From positions 1 through 30,227 of the forward strand of contig CAKQSI010000026.1 in NCBI GenBank assembly GCA_934272745.1: a stretch of 30,227 bases of DNA, written 5' to 3'. Below, one piece after another: positions 1 to 6,893 of the stretch. Every line of letters starts with the position of its first letter. The stretch's first letter is position 1. A program made the translations under genes and the position numbers. Source of the stretch: an uncultured Clostridia bacterium. GTDB taxonomy: Bacteria > Bacillota > Clostridia > Christensenellales > Borkfalkiaceae. The notes under the pieces were generated by a model, which saw only the letters and a program-made list of their open reading frames with translations, made no database searches and was not told the DNA's origin.

Positions 1-312
1 GAAAACAGCGGCGCAATTACCGCTTCCGGAAATTACGCGGGCGGCTTGATCGGCTCTATGAATTTCGAAGGGGTCGGCAATGGTCCCAGTTACGATTGGT
101 ATGACGGCTCCCACGCCCTGACGATGTTAAACGCCAAAAATACCGGAAACATCACCGGCAATTCGTTCGTCGGCGGGCTGATTGGACAAGCGAAAACCGA
201 CAGTTCGGTTTCCGAAATCATGTTCTTTACGCAGACGGGCACCGTGACCGGTACGGAAAACACCGACAATCTCGTCGGACAGATTACGAACCTTATCCTG
301 ACGGAATCCTGA
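1..312 (+). CDS. C-terminal end of a GLUG-repeat surface protein (partial)
   Basis: The reading frame is open from the first base of the window, so the gene starts to the left and only about 103 codons are visible. The translation carries the repeating pattern of GLUG-type surface proteins: an Asn/Gly-rich stretch followed by a short hydrophobic YAGGLIG or FVGGLIG strand, seen twice (AGGLIGSM near residue 13 and VGGLIGQA near residue 56), and a degenerate third copy (NLVGQI) near the end. This is the same architecture as the complete GLUG lipoprotein encoded leftward at 6894-9464, so the two are probably paralogs. Such repeats are usually extracellular beta-solenoid-like modules of adhesins; the exact ligand cannot be read from sequence. 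The stop codon lies one base before the next start, so both are probably in one operon. Confidence 0.8.
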   Translation, partial: ENSGAITASGNYAGGLIGSMNFEGVGNGPSYDWYDGSHALTMLNAKNTGNITGNSFVGGLIGQAKTDSSVSEIMFFTQTGTVTGTENTDNLVGQITNLILTES

Positions 313-313
313 C

Positions 314-1444
314 ATGAAACCTTTCAAAAAACTGCTTGCGGCAGCTTTGTTGCTGCTTTTGACCATGACCGCCCTTCCCGGGTGTTCCCGTCCGGAATAT
401 GCGGTCAAAATCTGGATGGACACGCAGTATACCTACGGTACGCATAGCATGCAATGGGGCGAAGACATCCCCATTGACTACAAACAGTTGAAAAACGGCT
501 ATAAGTTTGATATTACACTTCCCGCCGGGGTCAAATTTCTGGGGCTATATCGCGACATATACAAGCTCGTTGACGAAAATTGTGTTGTTTGCGACGCGAA
601 AGAACTGAAATTTCTGCTGAAACACGCCTCCCTCCAAAACGATAAACACATGGTGTCTCTGACGCTGAAATACGAGTTGCTTCACTTTGATCTGGAACTG
701 GATTTTGCCGGCGGAGGATTGTCTTATCTTGCCCCTGCAGAACCCGCAAAGACCTTTCATAACCTGACCGTGCTCGATCTGTTCAATAATTTCGACACCT
801 ATTTCCCGATCTCGTGGAAAGAGGGTACGCACTTTACCGCATGGCAACAGGAAAATACAGATACGCAACCCTTATCCGGCGGTTTTGGGTGGAGTTCTCT
901 CTCCAACTATCTCTCCGTTCCGGAAGAGGGCGCAACCTTGCGTTTTAAGGCGCAGCACAACAGCGGCAGCGAGTACCGCGTATCCGTTTATTTTCCCGAA
1001 TCTTCGGGAACGCGGGACTCCGTAATAACCTGGGACGTTACCGCGGGGGATCGTCTGACCAAACTGTCCGACCTTGCTCCGTCCGCCGCCCCCAAGTACG
1101 AAAAGTCCGTTTTCCGCTGGTCGAAAGGCTGCGACAAATATCGCCCGTTTGACGGCACGGTTACCGAAGACATACAGCTTTATTATTACGAATTGCCGTA
1201 TAAAACCCTGTCGCTCAACCCCTTAAACGGCGACGCCGTCGGCACGGCGAAGATTCTGGACGAAGCCGGACCCGAATATCAGGACGGCTGGACGCTTTCC
1301 GCCCCCGCAGGTTTCACTTTCTGCGGCTGGTATTTGTCGAGAGAGTGCGAGGGCGACCCCGTTCTGACCAATAATTCCTTTACCTTTAACGACGAGATCC
1401 CCGACGGCGCCACGCTCTACGCAAAGTGGATCAAGGCAGCGTAA
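314..1444 (+). CDS. Lipoprotein with C-terminal InlB-B-like repeat
   Basis: This 376-residue protein starts with a typical lipoprotein signal: MKPFKK, a leucine-rich hydrophobic core and the lipobox LPGC with the lipidated cysteine at residue 24. It is therefore expected to be anchored on the outer face of the membrane. The C-terminal 60 residues resemble the Listeria-Bacteroides (InlB B) repeat: the element FCGWYLSRECEGDPV and the closing ATLYAKW are its hallmarks. An earlier W-containing element (EGTHFTAW, about residue 175) may be a degenerate copy. The middle has no domain I recognise. The ATG follows the upstream stop by one base, with only a weak GGAA eight bases upstream, which suggests translational coupling. 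It is clearly paralogous to the next gene: the segments DTYFPISWKEGTHFTAW and VFRWSKGCDKYRPFDGT have counterparts there. Function is unknown; surface adhesion or glycan contact is plausible. Confidence 0.85.
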   Translation: MKPFKKLLAAALLLLLTMTALPGCSRPEYAVKIWMDTQYTYGTHSMQWGEDIPIDYKQLKNGYKFDITLPAGVKFLGLYRDIYKLVDENCVVCDAKELKFLLKHASLQNDKHMVSLTLKYELLHFDLELDFAGGGLSYLAPAEPAKTFHNLTVLDLFNNFDTYFPISWKEGTHFTAWQQENTDTQPLSGGFGWSSLSNYLSVPEEGATLRFKAQHNSGSEYRVSVYFPESSGTRDSVITWDVTAGDRLTKLSDLAPSAAPKYEKSVFRWSKGCDKYRPFDGTVTEDIQLYYYELPYKTLSLNPLNGDAVGTAKILDEAGPEYQDGWTLSAPAGFTFCGWYLSRECEGDPVLTNNSFTFNDEIPDGATLYAKWIKAA

Positions 1445-1649
1445 CGGAAACCTTTTTTATGCCAAGTGAGGCAATGTGTCGTAATTCGCGGAGCCTTTTG
1501 CAATGCAAAATAGCGGTATTACCCCCTTCAAGCAAGTTCAGACAATACACTTTTTACAACGCGGAACAGCGGCGGAGCGCTCTGTACCGGGCATATCAAC
1601 CAGAAACGACTTGCACCTCCCCGCCGACCGCAAAACAACGACGCCGCCT

Positions 1650-1678
1650 TTGTTAAGCGAAAATTCAGACAGCATAAA
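1650..1678 (+). promoter_or_regulatory. Possible weak promoter ahead of the second InlB-like lipoprotein
   Basis: The gap between the two paralogous lipoproteins (1445-1741) holds no convincing gene. It contains TTGTTA and CATAAA separated by 17 bases, each matching four of six consensus positions, about 65 bases upstream of the start at 1742. Nothing else is recognisable in the gap. Transcription could equally read through from the gene before. Confidence 0.25.
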
Positions 1679-1741
1679 AGGTCTGCCCTTTATTCCGAAT
1701 AGATGCAAGACAAAACAAACGCAAACCAAAGAGGCTGAAAA

Positions 1742-2869
1742 ATGAAAAAATTCATCGCCGCGCTTTGTATTTTAATCCTGGGATTTTCTGCTCTTTCTAC
1801 CCTTGCCGGCTGCAATGAAGAAAACCGATATTTCTGGCTGGATTATAACGGGAGCTCCTATCGGTACGAAAATTCCGCTTTGACCAAAGATCTCCATATC
1901 GGCATAAATCTCGACGCAAACCAGACCCTTATCGGCGTATATACCACCGACGGCGTCAAAGTTTTCGACGAAAACGGAGACGTCTGTAATCTTCTCGAAC
2001 TGAAAAGCCGGTTAAAAGGCAAAAAAGGCGTGACGGATCGTTCGATCCCCCTCAGCGTCAGAACGGAGCAGCACACGGTCCATTTCAATATTCTGTTGAA
2101 AACAAGCGGCGGCGCCGTCCGGTGGGGCGACGAACCCGGCGACGTGTTTTTCGAAAACGTTACCGTGGAAGAAGTTTCCCAAAGCTTGGATACCTATTTG
2201 CCTGAACACGTTTTCAGAAAAGGAAGTCGGTTCTCCGGATGGAAACGCGAATACGGATATAAAGACGGCTATTACGACGACTGGGCAAATGAGTACGACC
2301 TTATGAAAACTTTACCCTATTGCACAGACGGCTACACCCTATGCTATCAGGCGTTTTACGAAGACATGTCCGGTTGGGCTGACCCCAGCTATGCCGTCTA
2401 TCCTTATTACTATTCAAAAGACCACAGCCGCTGGTACAGATTCTCTTCTCCCGGCGTCCTGGGATGTTCTGTCGGTAAAAAAATGACAAGCCATCTGGAA
2501 GTCGACACCCGACGATACGAGGACCACACGCGCAACCATACGGTTTTCAAGTGGTCGATCGACAAAAACGAATATCTCCCCTTCGACGGCACGGTTTTGG
2601 GCGACATGGAAATTTATCTGTACGAAGTCGATATAAAATCCTGTATCTTAAATCCCATGACGGGCGACCGACCTATGGAATATTCCGTTTTAATGAACGG
2701 AGATACGGAATTTACGTGGGACGTCCCCGCACCAAGCGGATATGTATTTGCCGGGTGGTATGCCGCGCGCGACCTTTCGGGCGAGCCGGTTTCCGTGAGC
2801 GAAATCCCCGCATATGACGAGATCGAATACGGCAAGACCTATTACGCCAAGTGGGAAAAGACGGAATAA
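1742..2869 (+). CDS. Lipoprotein with C-terminal InlB-B-like repeat, paralog of the gene at 314-1444
   Basis: This 375-residue protein has a lipoprotein signal (MKKF, hydrophobic core, LAGC with cysteine 24) and should be exported and lipid-anchored. GAGG sits seven bases before the ATG, supporting this start. The C-terminus carries an InlB-B-like repeat (YVFAGWYAARDLSGEPV and closing KTYYAKW). Along its whole length it matches the preceding protein in order of motifs: LDTYLPEHVFRKGSRFSGW against FDTYFPISWKEGTHFTAW, and VFKWSIDKNEYLPFDGT against VFRWSKGCDKYRPFDGT. The central region (about residues 185-260) is rich in tyrosine and tryptophan (YYDDW, YPYYYSKDHSRWYRF), which may mark a carbohydrate- or peptide-binding face, but this is inference. 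The pair probably arose by tandem duplication followed by strong divergence. No enzyme motif is visible. Confidence 0.85.
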   Translation: MKKFIAALCILILGFSALSTLAGCNEENRYFWLDYNGSSYRYENSALTKDLHIGINLDANQTLIGVYTTDGVKVFDENGDVCNLLELKSRLKGKKGVTDRSIPLSVRTEQHTVHFNILLKTSGGAVRWGDEPGDVFFENVTVEEVSQSLDTYLPEHVFRKGSRFSGWKREYGYKDGYYDDWANEYDLMKTLPYCTDGYTLCYQAFYEDMSGWADPSYAVYPYYYSKDHSRWYRFSSPGVLGCSVGKKMTSHLEVDTRRYEDHTRNHTVFKWSIDKNEYLPFDGTVLGDMEIYLYEVDIKSCILNPMTGDRPMEYSVLMNGDTEFTWDVPAPSGYVFAGWYAARDLSGEPVSVSEIPAYDEIEYGKTYYAKWEKTE

Positions 2870-2902
2870 CGGCGGCGCAGCAGATAAAAGGGCAACGAAA
2901 AG

Positions 2903-2940
2903 CAATTTTTACGCGCCGGCGGAAGACAATTTTTACGCGC
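2903..2940 (+). repeat. Two 14-bp direct repeats downstream of the lipoprotein gene
   Basis: The 14-mer CAATTTTTACGCGC occurs at 2903-2916 and again at 2927-2940, 24 bases apart, in the intergenic region 2870-3123. A short tandem duplication is the simplest explanation; a paired protein-binding site is possible. Confidence 0.55.
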
Positions 2941-3061
2941 TGCGGAAATGCAGCGTGCTTCGCAACCCCGCCCGCAACGCCCAGAATAACGGCGTTTGCA
3001 CGTTTCAAAAACTCCATAGCGGCGTATTTTCACCCCGCAAACAAACGGTTAAAAACACGGC

Positions 3062-3116
3062 AAAGGGGAACTCCCTTTCCTTCAACATAAAAAATATTGA
3101 TAAATCAATACGGAGG
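3062..3116 (+). promoter_or_regulatory. Leader with two inverted repeats and a strong ribosome binding site
   Basis: Upstream of the Fn3-like lipoprotein lie a small hairpin (AAAGGG / CCCTTT, 3062-3078) and a perfect 16-bp palindrome of TATTGAT and ATCAATA arms (3095-3110). These are followed immediately by the ribosome binding site GGAGG (3112-3116), seven bases from the ATG at 3124. The palindrome abuts the ribosome binding site, so it could act as an operator or a translational element. No clear -35/-10 pair was found. Confidence 0.4.
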
Positions 3117-3123
3117 CATAAAA

Positions 3124-6100
3124 ATGAAAAACAAAGTCAGATTACTGCTTGTCGCAGCGCTGCTGTGTCTTTCGTTGAGCGTTGTGCTGACCGGCTGCGG
3201 CGGAGGCGGATCTTTAAGCCTTGCAGCCCCGCAAAACGTCAAGTACGACGGCTCGATGATCACCTGGGACGCTGTGGAAAAAGCCGAAAAGTACGTCGTA
3301 AAGGTCAACGACGGCGCAGAAATCACCGTCAATAACAACTCCTTCGGCTACGCCGCCAACGGATCGCAATTCACCTTTACGGTAAAGGCGACCAGTTCTT
3401 CCAAAATTAAAAAGGCAGAAGAAACCACGGTCACCTTCAGTTATCTCGGCAAGGTAGAAGACGCTTCCATCACCGTTTCGGAAGACGGCTTGGTTACCTG
3501 GCCGGCAGTCACGGGGGCTACCGCGTACGAGATCAAGACCGGAAACGAAACCAACGTGATTTACGAATCGCAATTTACGCTCCCCGTCGGCACGACCGAC
3601 TTTCAGGTTCGCCCCGCGGTCGTCGGCGACGACACGAAATATTCGGTCTGGAGTACGACCAAAAAATTGACTAAGTGCGGCATCGCCGAAGCGAATAAGA
3701 TCACTTACGACGGCACTTACATCACCTTCCCCGCCGTTTCCGGCGCGCAGAAGTACGAACTTTCCATCAACGGTCAGCCCGTAGAAGAACTACTCACCTC
3801 CAGGAAATACGCTTATGCCGCCGGGGACGAAGACTTCAGCGTTTCCGTCCGCGCGATCGGCAACCATTCCTCCTCGTTCGACGGCGAAACCTCTCCCGAA
3901 AAGAAGTTCGTCTTTCTGGACATGGTGACCGGACTAAAAGTTGAAGACGGCATTTTGTACTGGGACGGCGACGCAACGAAAACGTACAGCCTGAAGGTCA
4001 ACAACACCGAAATCGAAGTTACCGGTTCTAAGTATGCGGGCGACTTACTTACGACGGGTTCCAATATCTCCATTCAGATCAAGGAAATTTCCACCGATTC
4101 TACCTACTTCTCCAACTACACCGTGCCGCTGAGCGCGTTTATCCTGCCCGCACCCACGCTGGTATGGTCGCAGCTTTCCTCGCTGGACGGCGGCGAAAAC
4201 AGCCTGAGCTGGAACACCGTTGCCGGCGCCGCAGGTTACGTCGTCACGGTCGTCCGTCCCGACGGAACCGAAGAACCGCAGGCGTTCAGCAGTGCGCAGG
4301 GTTCCTTCTCCTACGAATACGAAGCGGTCGGCACGTACACCGTCACGATCGTCGCCACTGCGGACGAAGGGGACGGCGTTTACTCCTCTTCCAAGGCTTC
4401 CAGCCCGTTCACGGTCATTCGTCCGGGAAGACCCGAGAAACTGCAGGACGGCTTTATCGTCAGCAACGACAAAGCGCTTGCGGACGGTTTTACGGTCACC
4501 TGTAAAACGCAGAGCAGCGACTTCCGTTACAAACTGTATAAAAACGGCTCGCAGGACGGGGAAATCAGCAATTCTCCCCAGTTCAAGAGAACCAACCTGC
4601 TCGCTTCGGACGTCATCGACGGTCAGGAAGACACCTATTCCATTCAGATCGTCGGCAGAATCAACTCCGATAACCGCGTCACCCTCAATTCGAGAGAGAT
4701 GCTGGACTTTAAGATCACCATTCTCGCCATGCCGCAGGAAGCGCATATGGACGGCTTTAAACTGCTGTATAACCCGGTCGCGAACGCAACCAACAACTAC
4801 TGGGTGACCGGCGTCAACGGTGGCAACGGTACGGAAGGCACGGCAAACGGCGCCGATCTCACGCCGTACATCAAGTCGGGCGCTTACGATATGCAGGTCT
4901 GCGCGAAAGGCAACGGCAGCGACGTTCTGGCTTCCAACTACAGCCCCATCGTCAAGGTGTTCCGCCTCGGCGCGCCCTATAATATCCGCATCGACACCAA
5001 CACCGCGCAAAACGGCGTTCTGACCTACGACGTCAGCGAAATGGCGACGGGTATCGAACTCTATCTCGGCTCCAAAGACGCGACGCAGAAAGTGGAATCG
5101 ACCGCCAACGTGCTTGAAAACATGAACGCGCAGATCAAGGAAGGCGGCACCTACGTCAGTCTGGTCGCGGTCGGCAACTACAAAGCGGAAGACGGCGTTT
5201 ATTACATCACTTCCGAAAAGAGTGCGGCAAAAGAGTTCGTCAAGATCGCGGCGCCCTCCAACCTGACCTTTGACAACACGCACTTAAAGTGGAACCAGAC
5301 GGGCGTAAGCGAAGCGCAGGTCGGCAGCATTTCTTACGAAGTTTACAACGAAAGCGACGTGCTGTTCACTCCGGGACAGAACGACAGAGAAGTCGATATC
5401 AGCAGTCTTGCAGGCGGTCAGACCTACGTGTTCAAAATCCGTGCGATCGGCGACGGCAACCGCTATATCAACTCCGAACCTTCGCAGGCAGAAGCAGTTT
5501 ACAAACTCAATATGCCCATCGTAAAACGCGCGGACGGCACCTACGTGTGGAGCGCGATCACCAACGCTTCCTCCTATTCGGTCACCGTTGACGGCAAACT
5601 GTACGATACCGCGATCCACGTTTCGGGCGACAGATACTCGTTCGACCCGAAGAGCGCGTTCGACCAGATCAAGATCTATCAGGTCAAATTTACCGCGGTC
5701 GGCAACGGCGGCGTCGGCGAAATGAAAACCATCAGTTCCGCCCCCGTCACGCTCGAACAGAACGTTGTCCAACTCGCAAAGCCGGAATTCTCCTTAAGTT
5801 ACGACAAGGAATTCTACGACGAACAGGGCAATATCGTCGTCAATATCACCAAAGAAGTCCCCTTTGCCACCGGCTACAGATACACCTTCAGCGGCATTAC
5901 GAGAGAACTGACGGGCGAAGATTCCACGACCTGTAAGTACAACCCCAACAACACCGGTTCCTATCAGGTCTACGTCAACGCGCTCGGCGGACTGTTCGAC
6001 GATGAGGAAAACTACACCCTGACTTCCCCCATCGCGGGCGGACAGAATACGGTCATCACCCTGCTCGCGACGCCCGATAAAAACGCGATCAAAATCAATA

Positions 6101-6369
6101 AGGACGGCTATCTGTCCTTTGCGGTCATCAACGGCGCGGACGAATACGAACTGGAAATCTACGTCAACGGCGCTGCGGAAGCGTACAAAACCACGGTCGT
6201 CACCAACGGTTACGACATCGGCTATAACCTCCAGAAAGATATCGTTCCCGGCGTGAGCGACTGGGCAGACGTCCGCTCGCTCCGTGTCGTGATCCGCGCG
6301 GTCGCGAAAACCGCCAACAAAGTTTCCTCGCAGCAATCCTCCAACGAATGGTCTGGAAACCTGCACTAA
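3124..6369 (+). CDS. Large lipoprotein made of about ten Fn3-like beta-sandwich repeats
   Basis: The 1081-residue protein begins at the ATG preceded by GGAGG. An in-frame start 27 bases earlier lacks a ribosome binding site and would spoil the signal peptide. The N-terminus is a lipoprotein signal with lipobox LTGC (cysteine 25) followed by a poly-Gly stretch. The rest is a chain of about ten Ig/Fn3-like modules of 90-110 residues. Each has a strand with a core tryptophan or phenylalanine and a following G/N-A-x-x-Y element, for example ITWDAVEKAEKYVVKV, VTWPAVTGATAYEIKT, LSWNTVAGAAGYVVTV and LSFAVINGADEYELEI. A phrase like VKAIGNG recurs as the closing strand. There is no enzymatic motif and no cell-wall sorting signal. 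It is paralogous to the lipoprotein at 10540-13407. Known relatives act as extracellular spacers or binding scaffolds. A strong terminator follows. Confidence 0.9.
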   Translation: MKNKVRLLLVAALLCLSLSVVLTGCGGGGSLSLAAPQNVKYDGSMITWDAVEKAEKYVVKVNDGAEITVNNNSFGYAANGSQFTFTVKATSSSKIKKAEETTVTFSYLGKVEDASITVSEDGLVTWPAVTGATAYEIKTGNETNVIYESQFTLPVGTTDFQVRPAVVGDDTKYSVWSTTKKLTKCGIAEANKITYDGTYITFPAVSGAQKYELSINGQPVEELLTSRKYAYAAGDEDFSVSVRAIGNHSSSFDGETSPEKKFVFLDMVTGLKVEDGILYWDGDATKTYSLKVNNTEIEVTGSKYAGDLLTTGSNISIQIKEISTDSTYFSNYTVPLSAFILPAPTLVWSQLSSLDGGENSLSWNTVAGAAGYVVTVVRPDGTEEPQAFSSAQGSFSYEYEAVGTYTVTIVATADEGDGVYSSSKASSPFTVIRPGRPEKLQDGFIVSNDKALADGFTVTCKTQSSDFRYKLYKNGSQDGEISNSPQFKRTNLLASDVIDGQEDTYSIQIVGRINSDNRVTLNSREMLDFKITILAMPQEAHMDGFKLLYNPVANATNNYWVTGVNGGNGTEGTANGADLTPYIKSGAYDMQVCAKGNGSDVLASNYSPIVKVFRLGAPYNIRIDTNTAQNGVLTYDVSEMATGIELYLGSKDATQKVESTANVLENMNAQIKEGGTYVSLVAVGNYKAEDGVYYITSEKSAAKEFVKIAAPSNLTFDNTHLKWNQTGVSEAQVGSISYEVYNESDVLFTPGQNDREVDISSLAGGQTYVFKIRAIGDGNRYINSEPSQAEAVYKLNMPIVKRADGTYVWSAITNASSYSVTVDGKLYDTAIHVSGDRYSFDPKSAFDQIKIYQVKFTAVGNGGVGEMKTISSAPVTLEQNVVQLAKPEFSLSYDKEFYDEQGNIVVNITKEVPFATGYRYTFSGITRELTGEDSTTCKYNPNNTGSYQVYVNALGGLFDDEENYTLTSPIAGGQNTVITLLATPDKNAIKINKDGYLSFAVINGADEYELEIYVNGAAEAYKTTVVTNGYDIGYNLQKDIVPGVSDWADVRSLRVVIRAVAKTANKVSSQQSSNEWSGNLH

Positions 6370-6392
6370 GAGGTAAATAGGTTTACGGAATG

Positions 6393-6440
6393 CGCGGCGC
6401 CTTTCCCGCATGGGAAAGGCGCCGCGTTGTTATTATTTTA
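6393..6440 (+). terminator. Rho-independent terminator after the Fn3-like lipoprotein
   Basis: A perfect 15-bp stem (6393-6407 with 6412-6426, core GGCGCCTTTCCC / GGGAAAGGCGCC) has the loop GCAT and is followed by the T-rich tract TTGTTATTATTTTA. It lies 24 bases after the stop codon and should end the rightward lipoprotein operon. Confidence 0.9.
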
Positions 6441-6583
6441 CCCCGTTATCCTTTGCCGGGCGCAATTTTTCGCACGACGCAATGGAATGAGAAATTCTTT
6501 ACCCTTGCTATCGTATCAAACGCGTCGTCTCCTGAATTGCCGCCGGCATTTTACTTTCTCGTTCATCTTTTAAACCGTAATGC
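6441..6583. other. Non-coding stretch between two near-identical hairpins
   Basis: The convergent intergenic region runs from 6370 to 6893. Apart from the three hairpins listed separately I see no convincing gene in it. The open frame 6390-6839 would run through both terminators and has no ribosome binding site. A small RNA ending at the second hairpin is conceivable, but no consensus promoter is evident. Confidence 0.5.
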
Positions 6584-6630
6584 GTATGGCGCCTTTCCCG
6601 TACGGGAAAGGCGCCATACATTTACTTTTA
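6584..6630 (+). terminator. Second copy of the terminator hairpin
   Basis: A 17-bp stem (6584-6600 with 6603-6619) carries the same core as the first hairpin, GGCGCCTTTCCCG / CGGGAAAGGCGCC, with a two-base loop TA, and is followed by ATTTACTTTTATA. The preceding bases AATGCG are also shared with the first copy. It may be a back-up terminator or the terminator of an unseen small RNA. Confidence 0.75.
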
Positions 6631-6851
6631 TAAACGAATTTCACGGCACGACCAACGGCGCTTTTTGTTGCAAGGGCGACACAGCAAATGATATGCGTTT
6701 CAATCTCCACGTTTATATTAAGCGCCGCACCTTAACCGCTCGTTTTATAGCAAACGCCGCGCGCCCCCACGGCTGGTTAAATTTTACCACAAACCGATTT
6801 AAACTTCATCTCGCACCGTTTAAAATTCCGTTACGATAAAAACCGTACGCT

Positions 6852-6888
6852 GCAGCCGTGCTTTCGGTGAAACCCAAAGCACGGCTGC
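6852..6888 (-). terminator. Terminator of the leftward GLUG lipoprotein
   Basis: Arms GCAGCCGTGCTTT (6852-6864) and AAAGCACGGCTGC (6876-6888) form a 13-bp stem, extended by GGT/ACC inside the loop. It starts five bases past the stop of the leftward gene; a run of five T on the minus strand follows a few bases later (near 6840). Confidence 0.8.
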
Positions 6889-6893
6889 GCCTT

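Noticed and set aside
4045..5283. Long leftward open frame (412 codons) inside the Fn3-like lipoprotein gene
   Set aside because: It is fully antisense to a well-supported lipoprotein, has Arg/Val/Asp-biased composition typical of a mirrored frame, and no ribosome binding site or domain.
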